40,541 bases of DNA from an uncultured Methylococcaceae bacterium (GCA_913056195.1 CAJXMF010000021.1:1-40541), one strand, 5' to 3'. Shown: positions 1-9,220, counted from the stretch's first letter. Translations and numbers: made by a program. Notes: generated by a model from the letters alone, not told the origin.

Positions 1-171
1 AGTTTAATATGTTCGTCAAATAAACTATATTTTACCACTTTGGAGGCTTCTATTCCTTGTTAATCAGTGTCTTACATGGGTATTTTGCTCAGAATGAACT
101 CCGAAACTTGAGTATATTAACTTTGGCATTCCTATTCTTTCGCACACTTCGGAGATGTTGATATAGCAACT

Positions 172-195
172 GATATGTTATATTATAACAAATTA
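172..195. promoter_or_regulatory. Zur box upstream of zur (autoregulatory operator)
   Basis: A perfect 7-1-7 palindrome, TGTTATA-T-TATAACA, lies at 176-190 inside an AT-rich flank. It matches the known gammaproteobacterial Zur operator pattern TGTTATA-N-TATAACA. Its centre is about 20 bases before the first ATG of the Zur gene, so bound Zur would cover the promoter or start region. Zinc-dependent autorepression is inferred from the match and position. Confidence 0.72.
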
Positions 196-202
196 GTTTT
201 TT

Positions 203-715
203 ATGGACTTAACGCCTATGTCAGCTTATATTGAGTCGCCATCACCTACTCATAATCATGACGCTTGCCGTACTAAAGCCATCCAAATTGCGGACAGGAT
301 TTGTGCAGAACGCGGTGTGCAGTTGACGACTATTCGACGCCAAGTGCTTGAATTAATATGGAACAGTCACAAAGCAACGAAGGCTTATGACCTGCTTGAT
401 CAGATGAAACTCGTTCAACATTCCGCCAAACCTGCAACAGTCTACCGAGCCCTGGATTTTCTGCTGGATCAGGGGCTGATTCATCGGGTGGAAAGCCTGA
501 ATGCCTTTATCGGCTGTACGTGTTCAGAACAGAAGCATGAACAATTGTTGTTGATTTGCCTTCAATGCCACGAAGTTGAAGAACGACCCGGTAAGAGGGT
601 GATGCAGGCGGTCAGCAAAGAGCTTAGTCAGGCAGAATTCACACCACATCATAAAGCCATTGAAATACAGGGCATTTGCAAGTATTGCACCCAATCTGAG
701 CCGAATGCTATGTAA
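203..715 (+). CDS. zur: Zinc uptake regulator Zur (Fur family)
   Basis: A Fur-family repressor of 170 residues that would bind DNA when zinc is plentiful and shut down zinc import. The winged-helix region (about 35-100) carries AYDLL and AKPATVYRALDFLLDQG followed by HRVES, which closely resembles the Zur branch rather than Fur. Two CxxC pairs, C119/C122 and C159/C162, form the usual structural zinc site. The N-terminus is longer than in E. coli Zur; an in-frame ATG at 218 is an alternative start, and neither has a clear Shine-Dalgarno. A Zur-box palindrome sits just upstream and another lies before the downstream TonB receptor, so the two genes probably form one zinc regulon. Confidence 0.9.
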   Translation: MDLTPMSAYIESPSPTHNHDACRTKAIQIADRICAERGVQLTTIRRQVLELIWNSHKATKAYDLLDQMKLVQHSAKPATVYRALDFLLDQGLIHRVESLNAFIGCTCSEQKHEQLLLICLQCHEVEERPGKRVMQAVSKELSQAEFTPHHKAIEIQGICKYCTQSEPNAM

Positions 716-735
716 TGTAAATCATTCTCATAATG
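716..735. promoter_or_regulatory. Fur-box-like sequence before znuD-like gene
   Basis: Immediately after the zur stop codon the minus strand reads CATTATGAGAATGATTTACA. This resembles three successive copies of the Fur hexamer GATAAT (about 13 of 18 positions agree). It lies about 40 bases upstream of the Zur-box-like site. It could add iron control to the receptor gene or be a chance AT-rich match. Confidence 0.35.
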
Positions 736-751
736 TCGGTTTATCAGAAAT

Positions 752-774
752 TAATTGTAACGATATAACATAAA
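752..774. promoter_or_regulatory. Zur-box-like operator before znuD-like receptor
   Basis: At 756-770 the sequence TGTAACGATATAACA keeps a perfect right half (TATAACA) of the Zur consensus and 4 of 7 bases of the left half. It lies about 32 bases before the receptor ATG, a suitable place for a repressor. Together with the perfect site before zur, it suggests zinc repression of the receptor. Confidence 0.6.
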
Positions 775-801
775 TTTTAAAATCAAATCTAAGGGTACAC
801 A

Positions 802-2862
802 ATGCTAAAAAAATGTATTTCATCCAAGTTCCTTATTTATCTCGCTGCTCCGAGCAGTATGCTCGTTTTACCTGCTGCTTATGCAAAGGAACAAGCCGTC
901 GTTAAACTTGAGCCGGTCATCGTCACCACGCCCTTGCAGGAAAGCCTCTCGGAAAGCACTGTGCCCGTCACTGTACTCAGTGGTGAAGAATTGCGCATGA
1001 AAATGGGAAATAGCATTGGCGACACCTTAAAAAATGAATTAGGTATCAGTAGCCAGTCCTTCGGCCCCAGTGTCGGTACACCGGTCATCCGTGGGCAAGC
1101 AGGCCCCAGGGTGCGGGTGTTGAACAACGGCATCGGCAGCAATGACGCTTCCGCCATCAGCCCGGACCATGCCACCAGCGTTGAGCCTTTGCTGGCGGAG
1201 CGCATTGAAGTGTTGCGCGGCCCGGCCACTTTGCTATACGGTAGCGGCGCAATAGGTGGCGTTGTCAATGTCATCGACAATCGCATTCCCAGCCAGATGC
1301 CGGATAAATTACTTGGCGGGGCGCTGGAACAACGTTTCGATTCCACATCCGATCAAACCAGTACCACAATGAAACTGGAAGGCGGCCAGGGCAATATCGC
1401 CTATCACCTCGATGGTTTTTACCGCAATCGCAATAACCTTGATATTGGCGGCCGCGGTATTGATACGGGGGCAGTTGCCGTGACTGATCCATCATTGACA
1501 GTAGTGGACAACCCCAAGGGCTTTCTAAATAACTCGGGGGCGGAAGCAATCAGTGGCTCGGCAGGCTTGTCCTTTATTGGTAAACACGGTTTTGCGGGCG
1601 TTTCAATCAACAATCTGAATAATAATTATGGCATCGCCCCAGATGGTACTGGCAACGAAACGACGGTTATTCGCCTCAGACAAAACAAGTACGATTTTAA
1701 AAGCGAATTGAAAAACCCGTTCCGTTTCGCAAAAAGCTTGCGAGCCCGATTGGGTTATACCGATTATCAGCATACCGAAGTCACCAACGGTGATCCAGGG
1801 GCATTCTTTACCAACAAAACCTATGAAGGGCGAATTGAACTGAACCATCAGGATATTGGCCCTTTCAGCGGAGTCGTTGGCTTTCAGGCGCAGGTCAGCG
1901 ATTTCAATGCGATTGAAAAACTCACCGGGGACTCTATTGTCCCGCGTTCCGACAGCAGCAGTTATGGCGTGTTTGGTGTTGAATCATTCGACATTGGCAA
2001 AGTGAAATATCAACTCGGTTTGCGTGTTGAACAAACCGACATCGCTCCGGATGGCTTTAGCAGTTTAGGTTACACCCCGGTCAGCGCATCAGCCTCGGCC
2101 TTATGGAAACTGGATGAAAGCAATAGCCTGAATTTGGCTATTACCCGCTCTTCACGCGCACCTAATGTTCAGGAATTACTGGCCAACGGCTACCACGACG
2201 CCACCCGTAGTTTTGAGGTCGGCGACATCAACCTAAAGGAAGAAACCTCATACAACCTTGACCTGGGCTACCGTTTTACGTCCAACTGGATGCGTGCTGA
2301 ATTCGATCTGTTCCATAACTGGGCCAACAATTACATTGCCCAACAGCGCAGCGGGAAATTCGTTGACCAAAACGGCAATCCTTGCGTGGCTGACTGTGTC
2401 CCACTGCGACATGCCACTCAAAACGACGCCATATTCATGGGTTATGAAGCCAAGCTGATCTTTACCATGATGGAAAACCACTTTGGCTTTCTGGATTTGA
2501 CCTTGTTCAGCGATTACACCCGCGGTAAATTCACAAATGGTAGCGATGTACCGCGTATGCCCCCCTTACGCTATGGCTTCCAATTGGATTACGGTAAAGA
2601 TAGCCTCACCAGTTACCTGCGCTTTACTCGTGCGGAACGCCAGACTCACCCAGGGGATTTTGAAACGCCGACCAGCGGCTATCTCCTCCTGAATGTGGGA
2701 GCCCAATACAAAATCACAGCTTATAAGGATGCCGAGTTGATGCTGTTCGCTAAAGGCAACAACTTACTGAATGAAAATATCCGTAACGCAACCTCTTACC
2801 TGCGTAATTTTGCACCGGAAGCGGGGCGAGGCGCTCAAATAGGCTTCAGGGTGAGTTACTGA
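802..2862 (+). CDS. znuD: TonB-dependent zinc receptor, ZnuD-like
   Basis: An outer-membrane TonB-dependent receptor of 686 residues that probably imports zinc or a zinc complex across the outer membrane. Residues 1-28 form a signal peptide (cleavage near AYA-KE). The plug domain (about 38-165) includes VIVTT near the TonB box, ERIEVLRGPATLLYGSGAIGG and the NVIDNRIP segment typical of ZnuD relatives. The rest is a 22-strand type barrel, with a Cys pair (CVADC, about 527-531) in a probable surface loop and a terminal aromatic residue (…FRVSY). The start has AAGGG at 791-795. Zur lies upstream and a Zur-box-like site precedes it, supporting zinc as substrate. Substrate is inferred, and heme is a less likely alternative. 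Confidence 0.85.
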   Translation: MLKKCISSKFLIYLAAPSSMLVLPAAYAKEQAVVKLEPVIVTTPLQESLSESTVPVTVLSGEELRMKMGNSIGDTLKNELGISSQSFGPSVGTPVIRGQAGPRVRVLNNGIGSNDASAISPDHATSVEPLLAERIEVLRGPATLLYGSGAIGGVVNVIDNRIPSQMPDKLLGGALEQRFDSTSDQTSTTMKLEGGQGNIAYHLDGFYRNRNNLDIGGRGIDTGAVAVTDPSLTVVDNPKGFLNNSGAEAISGSAGLSFIGKHGFAGVSINNLNNNYGIAPDGTGNETTVIRLRQNKYDFKSELKNPFRFAKSLRARLGYTDYQHTEVTNGDPGAFFTNKTYEGRIELNHQDIGPFSGVVGFQAQVSDFNAIEKLTGDSIVPRSDSSSYGVFGVESFDIGKVKYQLGLRVEQTDIAPDGFSSLGYTPVSASASALWKLDESNSLNLAITRSSRAPNVQELLANGYHDATRSFEVGDINLKEETSYNLDLGYRFTSNWMRAEFDLFHNWANNYIAQQRSGKFVDQNGNPCVADCVPLRHATQNDAIFMGYEAKLIFTMMENHFGFLDLTLFSDYTRGKFTNGSDVPRMPPLRYGFQLDYGKDSLTSYLRFTRAERQTHPGDFETPTSGYLLLNVGAQYKITAYKDAELMLFAKGNNLLNENIRNATSYLRNFAPEAGRGAQIGFRVSY

Positions 2863-3030
2863 TGCAGACGTGGCATCGGCTCGCTTAGGTTAATTAAAGG
2901 GTCAAGAATCAAGGCATCCGTATAATGCCTCTCTCTGGTAAATATCAAAGCAACTTCGCCAAAAGTTGAAATGAAGTGATTGCTTCTGCGAAAAAGAAAT
3001 CGGCGATTATTTTAGTTTCATTAAGTGGTC
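2863..3030. other. Non-coding convergent gap
   Basis: This is the space between the end of the plus-strand receptor gene and the terminator of the minus-strand hppA group. It holds only a short imperfect stem (AGGCAT 2912-2917 with ATGCCT 2925-2930) without a clear T-run. No gene or recognisable mobile remnant was found. Confidence 0.5.
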
Positions 3031-3068
3031 AGTAAAAAATCACGTTGTGTTAAAGGATCCCGTGATTT
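3031..3068 (-). terminator. Rho-independent terminator for the hppA group
   Basis: AAATCACG (3037-3044) and CGTGATTT (3061-3068) are perfect 8-bp inverted arms with a 16-base loop. Read on the minus strand, the 3' arm runs into TTTTTT, as expected for intrinsic termination of the leftward hppA and small-ORF transcript. Confidence 0.6.
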
Positions 3069-3188
3069 ATGCTCTTACAACAAAAACATAAACTGTTTTT
3101 AAAACAATGACCTATAAAAACTGCCCGGAGTATTGTCCGCTAAATCGGTTCTGAAGAATGCGGAGAGTATAATTCCTACCCAGAGATT

Positions 3189-3359
3189 CTAGTCAAGCAT
3201 AAGCAAAATTTCATTGAGCAGCTCTTTCTTTTTTTTCAGCAATTCCCGAAAATCCTGCTTATCGGTATCGGCGATTTCCATTCTTAGGTCGGATAAATAG
3301 GAAGTCAGTGTTTCTTTCAATGCTGCGTTCTGTTCAGCGGTCAGGCTTAGTTTTGTCAT
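3189..3359 (-). CDS. Small hypothetical protein (56 aa) downstream of hppA
   Basis: An open frame of 56 codons on the minus strand begins MTKLSLTAEQ and ends NEILLMLD. It is highly charged, with a central YLSDLRMEIADTD and a Lys-rich helix. I recall short, uncharacterised bacterial proteins with a similar SDLRxEIADTD core, but cannot name a function. It starts 37 bases after the hppA stop in the same direction and is followed by a terminator, so it is probably the last gene of that unit. Only a weak GAG-type ribosome site is visible. The sequence predicts a soluble, helical protein with no membrane segment. Confidence 0.6.
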   Translation of the reverse strand: MTKLSLTAEQNAALKETLTSYLSDLRMEIADTDKQDFRELLKKKKELLNEILLMLD

Positions 3360-3395
3360 GATATTGTATCTCGTATAAATAAGGCAATTGGTAAA

Positions 3396-5441
3396 TTACA
3401 ACAAAAATGGTACCAGCAACAAAGCCACCAGGCTAAGTACTTTCAGCATGGGGTTTATCGCAGGTCCTGCTGTATCCTTACACGGATCACCAACAGTATC
3501 ACCGGTAATCGCTGCCTGGTGAGCAAGCGTACCTTTCCCACCAAGGTGACCACTCTCGATATATTTTTTGGCATTGTCCCAGGCTGCACCCCCAGTACTT
3601 AGGAAAATGGCTATCACCATTCCTGAGCCAACAGCGCCGACGAGAATACCTCCCAGCATTAATGCTGCGCTGCTTTTGCTAACCAGTGGCGCCCAAATAA
3701 ATACTACTGCCAACGGCACTAACACCGGGATAGATCCCGGAATAATCATATTGCGAATTGATGCTTTAGTCATCATACTCACCGCCGAAGCATAATCCGG
3801 TTTGCGTTGGTTGGTTAGGATATCGGGATACTCCTGGAATTGACGACGGACTTCAGTAACCAGGTGCGAAGCGCTCTTTCCCACCGCATCAAAAGCAAGT
3901 CCGCTGAATACAAAAGGTAATAGCGAGCCTGTGAATAGTCCTCCAAGAACATAGGGATTATCCAGAATAAAGTGTAACCTATTCATTTCTACACCAAATT
4001 CCATTTTATAGGCGACAAACAATACCAAGGCGGCTAACCCGGCTGATCCAATAGCGAAAATCTTGGTAAGCGCCTTGGAAGTATTGCCGACGGCATCCAG
4101 TTTGTCGGTTACCGCACGAACCTGTTCATCAAGTCCGGCCATTTCAGCAATACCACCGGCATTATCAGTCACTGGCCCAAAAGCATCAATAGAAATAACC
4201 ACCGGCGTCAGCGCCAGCAGAGACACTGTGGCAATGGCAATCCCATAAACGCCGTTCAGCATGTATGCAGCACTGATACCGGCGATGATCACCAGCATCG
4301 GGACAACGGTCGATTTCAGGCCAACGGCCAGACCGGTAATAATATTGGTGGCATGGCCTGATTGGGAGGCTTGGGCAATGCGTTGCACAGGGGCAAATTC
4401 TGTACTGGTATAATAGTTAGTGGATACGACCATACCCACGCCAGCGGCCAGTCCAACCAGGGTAGTATAAAATAAAGAGATTCCAGTATAAGAAGCATTA
4501 TCCGGAATCAGGTAAACACTAAGTACATAGAAACCAGCCGCGGAAATTATGACACTAAAAAATACACCTGCAGTTAATGCGGTTAAGGGTCGTGCTGGCA
4601 TCCAAAAAATAATCTGAGTGCCTAGTAGACCGGCAAATATGCCCACTGCCCCAAGGGCTAAAGGATATTGTTGAGCAAAAAAATCACCTGGATATATCGA
4701 GGCTGCCACCAGCATTGCGGCGACCAGGGTGACAACAAAACTTTCAAATACATCAGCGGCCATGCCTGCACAATCACCGACATTATCGCCTACATTATCA
4801 GCAATCACGCCTGGATTTCGCGGGTCATCTTCCGGAATACCCTGTTCTAACTTGCCAGCAAGATCCGCACCCACATCGGCGGCCTTAGTAAATATACCCC
4901 CGCCAAGCCGGGCAAATATGCTGATGAGTGAAGCACCGAAACCCAATCCTGCAAGTGGATGGAGAACTATTGTTCCCTGTCCGTGCTGAATGTTAAGTAA
5001 CAGATAAAATCCACATAATGCTGCCAGAGCCAAACCGCCTACCAAAAATCCGGTCACTGAACCGGCGCGGCAGGCAAGTTTTAACGCGGGAAACAGACCT
5101 TGTTGAGCGGCTGTTGCAGTGCGTACATTGGCACGTACCGAGAGATTCATGCCAATTAAACCCGAAAGTCCGGAGCACAGACTACCTAAGAGAAAACCCA
5201 GTGCCGTAAGATGACCGAAGTGGGGGGTGAACCAAAGGATGATAAAGATCGCGGCTCCCACCAGGCTGATGACAGCATATTGAATCTTCATAAAAGCCAT
5301 GGCGCCTTCAAAGATCGCCAGATAAGGTTTCAGAACAGCCTTTGCCCCTATGTGTTGACGCATTACCCACCCGGCACAAAGTAAGGCATATAATATTCCG
5401 CAAAATGCAGCCAGCAGACTGATTATTAACAATGTCGTCAT
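3396..5441 (-). CDS. hppA: Membrane-bound proton-translocating pyrophosphatase, K+-independent type
   Basis: An integral membrane enzyme of 681 residues, about 16 helices, that hydrolyses pyrophosphate and pumps H+ across the cytoplasmic membrane. Diagnostic motifs are DVGADLAGKLE with the acidic DDPRNPGVIADNVGDNVGD (about 187-222), and the C-terminal GDTVGDPCKDTAGP. In the segment GNTSKALTK (about 451) the Lys and Thr occupy the positions that define the K+-independent class; K+-dependent enzymes carry Ala and Gly there. A good AGGAGA ribosome site precedes the ATG. Methanotrophs often couple pyrophosphate metabolism (PPi-phosphofructokinase) to this enzyme, but no such partner is in the window. 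H+ rather than Na+ pumping is inferred from the class. Confidence 0.96.
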   Translation of the reverse strand: MTTLLIISLLAAFCGILYALLCAGWVMRQHIGAKAVLKPYLAIFEGAMAFMKIQYAVISLVGAAIFIILWFTPHFGHLTALGFLLGSLCSGLSGLIGMNLSVRANVRTATAAQQGLFPALKLACRAGSVTGFLVGGLALAALCGFYLLLNIQHGQGTIVLHPLAGLGFGASLISIFARLGGGIFTKAADVGADLAGKLEQGIPEDDPRNPGVIADNVGDNVGDCAGMAADVFESFVVTLVAAMLVAASIYPGDFFAQQYPLALGAVGIFAGLLGTQIIFWMPARPLTALTAGVFFSVIISAAGFYVLSVYLIPDNASYTGISLFYTTLVGLAAGVGMVVSTNYYTSTEFAPVQRIAQASQSGHATNIITGLAVGLKSTVVPMLVIIAGISAAYMLNGVYGIAIATVSLLALTPVVISIDAFGPVTDNAGGIAEMAGLDEQVRAVTDKLDAVGNTSKALTKIFAIGSAGLAALVLFVAYKMEFGVEMNRLHFILDNPYVLGGLFTGSLLPFVFSGLAFDAVGKSASHLVTEVRRQFQEYPDILTNQRKPDYASAVSMMTKASIRNMIIPGSIPVLVPLAVVFIWAPLVSKSSAALMLGGILVGAVGSGMVIAIFLSTGGAAWDNAKKYIESGHLGGKGTLAHQAAITGDTVGDPCKDTAGPAINPMLKVLSLVALLLVPFLL

Positions 5442-5599
5442 GTTATTCTCCTTTTACAATGCCCCAAGATCATTTTCATGAAACTGGATAACGTTCAGGC
5501 TTAACAAAGCCTGTCATTTTATTCATTTCCCCAATACATAAGTATTCCTCGACCGCTGCACAAAAAGGTTCGGTATTTCAGTTTATCGTTGCATAATGC

Positions 5600-5737
5600 T
5601 TAAATTCGAAACAGGGTCGTTTCCGCCAGACTCTGCCGATGATAATCGCTTTGTGGCGTCCATTCGACTTCACCATACTCTTTCATAGCCGCTGAATCAA
5701 TAACCAGGTGCCGAGGTGCCTGGCGGCCCGAGCGTGG
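5600..5737 (-). pseudogene. Internally deleted transposase remnant (IS5/IS4-type DDE)
   Basis: On the minus strand one frame reads RHLVIDSAAMKEYGEVEW, which matches the first catalytic-Asp segment of IS5-type transposases (HLVIDSTGLKVYGEGEW). It is followed directly by DYHRQSLAETTLFRI and a stop, which matches the C-terminal YHRRSLAETxMFR segment carrying the catalytic Glu. The middle of the domain is therefore deleted, with no intact start. No terminal inverted repeats were found. It lies in the 357-base gap between hppA and the helicase gene; the rest of that gap holds only the hppA upstream region. Confidence 0.72.
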
Positions 5738-5825
5738 CAAGCAAACCACTTAATATTTATGCGATAATTAAAGCAACTCATGTAGTCATGGATTTCATTT
5801 GTATAAAGCAAACAGACAAGACGTA

Positions 5826-8800
5826 ATGATAAATCTCGCAGAAATAAATTGGACGGCCGTTTTGCAATCGCTGGTTGATTCCACGACCTGGCAGAGAGGA
5901 AATAATTATTATAGACACGGCAAGGTTGTTTCGATAACGGCGCATCCGAATGACGGAGGCGTTTTACTGAGAGCCAGAACATTGGGAAGCCATAATCAGA
6001 TTTATGAACAGGGAATCTCTATTTCTGCTCAAGAAGGTACTTCTTCGCGTGTTGAGATTGATGGACTGTGCAGTTGTCCTGTAGGGTATAGCTGCAAGCA
6101 TGTGGTGGCGGCTGTTTTAAAATATCAGGACAGTTTGTCCACAGAAGGTTCCACCTCTGTCGATAAGGCATCCAAACAATGTTTGTCGTGGCTGGATTCA
6201 TTAAAAGAGGATGCCGAGAAAGCACTTGATCCTCAGCAAGATTTTATTGTTTATGTCGTGAGTTATACTTATGACAACAGGCTGCTCATGAGTCTTTATC
6301 AAGCCAAGGAAAAAAAGCGCGGAGGATTGACGAAAGGGCGTCAGATTTATCCGGACAGGGTAATGGAAGCATACGATTCCTATTATTATAGTGTTCAGAT
6401 TTTACCGGTTGATCTTGAAATTGCCGAAATACTTTCCGCGTTGGCTGGAAATGCTTATACCATGAATACCGAACTACATGGCATGCTAGGGGGGACTGCT
6501 TTGCTAAAAGCGCAGGAGACGGGGCGATTATTCTGGAAAACCCATCAATCTGCGCCGCTGAAGACGGGCGATTCAAGAGCCTTGACTTTTTCATGGCGTC
6601 AACAGAAAACGGGTGACTTCAAACTGAATATTCAGGCTAAACCGAAAGCGCGAATCGTTACGACAGAGCCGCCTTTGTACATAGATGACGCGCGTGGTGA
6701 AATCGGGCTGCTTGCTGATATGTCGCTGACTGGCGAGCAAATAAAAAAACTGTTAGCGGCACCGCCTGTGCCCGAGAGCATAGCCGATGAATTCAGTCAG
6801 CGCTTGGTATTAGAGCATCCTGAATTGACTATTCCAACACCGAAAGCCGTTGAAATTAAGGAACTGAGAGATGCCAAATTCAGACCGCATTTAACCTTGC
6901 TGGGTCAGCAACTCAGTGATGACCGATACGCGCATTTTATAATGCTGAAATTTGATTATGACGATGTGAGCGTTTCGGCGTTTACCGCTGATGAGGTGAG
7001 TGTCGTCAACACGGCGGCGGGCTATGTCAAGGTTTATCGTGATCATGAGAAAGAGTTGTCAGCGGTATCACAACTCGTTCATTGCGGGTTTATGATGACA
7101 GAATTAAAGCAACAGCAAGAGTTGTTTTTTATGAGTCCAGCCGATAAATCCATCATCGAGAGCGCGAGCCGGTGGTCTGAATTCCTGGAAAAAACAGTAC
7201 CGGAATTAGAGCAGCAAGGCTGGGTTATAGAAACCGATGACAGCTTTCAGCTTGATTTTCAGGAAATTCAGGCCTGGGATGCCGAGATTGAATCCTCTGA
7301 TAATGACTGGTTTGAGATGCGTTTTAACATTACCATCAATGATCAGTCACTCCCCTTGTTACCACTGATTACACCGGTTCTGGAACATTATGAACTGGAT
7401 GAACTGCCAGAAATATTGTCTATTCCGCTGAATGAATATCGCTATGTGAAGATCCCCTCCGAACAGTTGAAACCGTTTCTGGAAGTCTTGTACGAATTAT
7501 TTGACAGTGTCAGTTTTGATGCGGACGGTAATGGCAAGCTGTCACGCTACAATGCAGCGCTTCTGGCTGACCTGGATGAGCACAGTTATGGCCTGTTCAG
7601 TATGAAAGGCGGTGAGGAGCTGATCGAAACCGGTCGCAAACTGAAAGATTTTAAAGGGTTGGATGAGAGCCCGATTCCTCAGGGCCTGAAAGCGCAGCTT
7701 AGGGATTATCAAAAAACCGGGCTGAATTGGTTACAATTTTTACGAGAATACAATTTTGCCGGTATTTTAGCCGATGATATGGGTTTGGGGAAAACCGTTC
7801 AGACTTTGGCGCATTTGTTATTGGAAAAAGAATCCGGACGTATGGACAAGCCCTGCCTGATTGTGGCGCCAACCAGCCTGATAAGTAACTGGCGACGCGA
7901 AGCCGAACGCTTTACGCCCGACTTAAAGGTGTTGATCTTGCAAGGCGCCGATCGTAAACAGAAGTTTTCAGAGATTGACACACACGACCTGGTTCTAACC
8001 ACCTATCCCTTGCTTCCCAGAGATGAAGAGGTGTTACTTAAACATGACTATTATTACCTGATTCTGGATGAAGCCCAGATTATTAAAAACCCTAAAGCCC
8101 AGGCATCGCGTATTGTTCGGAGTATTAAAACTCAACACAGACTATCATTGACTGGCACACCCATGGAGAATCATCTGGGCGAACTCTGGGCACAGTTTGA
8201 TTTTCTCATGCCGGGCTTTTTAGGTGACAGCACGAGCTTCAAGAAAAAGTATCGCACACCCATCGAAATACATGGCGATGCCGTGCAGCGTGAAAGACTC
8301 GCCAAGCGGGTCAAACCCTTTATGCTGCGCCGAACCAAACAGGAAGTGGTCAATGAACTGCCGGAAAAAACCGAAATTATTCGCTCGGTTCCACTGCATG
8401 ACAAGCAAGCGGCACTGTATGAGAGCATTCGCATTGCCATGGAAGAGAAAGTCCGCAAAACCATTGCCGAAAAAGGCCTGGCACGGAGCCATATCACCAT
8501 ACTGGACGCACTGTTAAAACTCAGACAGACCTGTTGTGATCCCAGAATTCTGTCTTTGCAGAAAGCGAAAAACATCAAGCAATCGGCAAAACTGGATTTA
8601 CTGCTGGAGCTATTGGATGAATTGCTGGCAGAAGGTCGGCGTGTTTTGGTTTTCTCCCAATTTACCAAAATGCTGGGATTGATTGAAGCGGAGATGAAGG
8701 CCAGGAAAATAAAGTACACCAAACTGACCGGGCAAACCCGTAAACGGGATGAGGCTATCGAGCGCTTTAAAAGCGGGGCGGCGGATGTGTTTTTAATCAG

Positions 8801-9098
8801 CCTTAAAGCCGGTGGGGTCGGGCTGAATCTGACAGAAGCCGATACCGTGATTATATATGACCCTTGGTGGAATCCGGCCGTAGAAAGCCAGGCGGCCGAC
8901 AGGGTCTATCGTATTGGCCAGGACAAGGCGGTTTTTGTGTATAAATTGATTACCGAGGAAACGGTAGAAGAGAAAATCATGGCGATGCAGGAGAAAAAAC
9001 GCGCCCTGGCGGAAAGCGTTTACCAGCAAGGTGGCAAGGGTGAAACATTTGAATTAACCGCAGATGATTTGACCGATTTGTTTAAGCCGATTGGTTAA
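5826..9098 (+). CDS. SWIM zinc-finger, SNF2-family helicase/ATPase
   Basis: A DNA-translocating ATPase of 1090 residues, probably acting on DNA-protein complexes or stalled transcription or repair complexes. A SWIM zinc finger (C82-x-C84-x5-C90-x-H92) lies near the N-terminus, followed by a long variable middle. The SNF2 core carries Walker A DDMGLGKT (about 650), DEAQ (about 747), LTGTPMEN, and helicase motif VI AADRVYRIGQ (about 1028). The frame is open from a TTG at 5799, but the ATG at 5826 (MINLAEINW) is the likelier start since the family usually begins close to that segment. Homologues (HepA/RapA-like, DEAD/DEAH SWIM proteins) are widespread, and no defence partner genes flank it, so a stand-alone housekeeping role is more likely. 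Confidence 0.9.
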   Translation: MINLAEINWTAVLQSLVDSTTWQRGNNYYRHGKVVSITAHPNDGGVLLRARTLGSHNQIYEQGISISAQEGTSSRVEIDGLCSCPVGYSCKHVVAAVLKYQDSLSTEGSTSVDKASKQCLSWLDSLKEDAEKALDPQQDFIVYVVSYTYDNRLLMSLYQAKEKKRGGLTKGRQIYPDRVMEAYDSYYYSVQILPVDLEIAEILSALAGNAYTMNTELHGMLGGTALLKAQETGRLFWKTHQSAPLKTGDSRALTFSWRQQKTGDFKLNIQAKPKARIVTTEPPLYIDDARGEIGLLADMSLTGEQIKKLLAAPPVPESIADEFSQRLVLEHPELTIPTPKAVEIKELRDAKFRPHLTLLGQQLSDDRYAHFIMLKFDYDDVSVSAFTADEVSVVNTAAGYVKVYRDHEKELSAVSQLVHCGFMMTELKQQQELFFMSPADKSIIESASRWSEFLEKTVPELEQQGWVIETDDSFQLDFQEIQAWDAEIESSDNDWFEMRFNITINDQSLPLLPLITPVLEHYELDELPEILSIPLNEYRYVKIPSEQLKPFLEVLYELFDSVSFDADGNGKLSRYNAALLADLDEHSYGLFSMKGGEELIETGRKLKDFKGLDESPIPQGLKAQLRDYQKTGLNWLQFLREYNFAGILADDMGLGKTVQTLAHLLLEKESGRMDKPCLIVAPTSLISNWRREAERFTPDLKVLILQGADRKQKFSEIDTHDLVLTTYPLLPRDEEVLLKHDYYYLILDEAQIIKNPKAQASRIVRSIKTQHRLSLTGTPMENHLGELWAQFDFLMPGFLGDSTSFKKKYRTPIEIHGDAVQRERLAKRVKPFMLRRTKQEVVNELPEKTEIIRSVPLHDKQAALYESIRIAMEEKVRKTIAEKGLARSHITILDALLKLRQTCCDPRILSLQKAKNIKQSAKLDLLLELLDELLAEGRRVLVFSQFTKMLGLIEAEMKARKIKYTKLTGQTRKRDEAIERFKSGAADVFLISLKAGGVGLNLTEADTVIIYDPWWNPAVESQAADRVYRIGQDKAVFVYKLITEETVEEKIMAMQEKKRALAESVYQQGGKGETFELTADDLTDLFKPIG

Positions 9099-9220
9099 AT
9101 GGATCGCTGATTTTGGGGTTTCCGAGGCTCTTCGGTATTGTTTATTAACGTCGAGACTGATGCGGCTTGATTTGATCGTGACTTAAGTCACTTCTACGAA
9201 GCATGAGATAGCTTGAGCGT
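9099..9220. other. Non-coding stretch with a 14-bp palindrome
   Basis: This is the first part of the roughly 490-base gap between the helicase gene and aroK. It contains a perfect palindrome GTGACTTAAGTCAC at 9178-9191, of operator-like size, and no supported gene. Confidence 0.4.

Noticed and set aside
879-1346. 155-codon antisense frame within the TonB receptor gene
   Set aside because: Ser/Pro-rich shadow of a strongly coding strand; no ribosome site or homology.
5683-5982. 99-codon minus-strand frame over the helicase start
   Set aside because: It overlaps the transposase remnant in another frame and the helicase N-terminus; the remnant frame explains the sequence better.
5826-9098. Helicase as part of a defence island
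   Set aside because: SWIM/SNF2 proteins are widespread and the neighbours are housekeeping genes; no nuclease, methylase or other defence partner is present.
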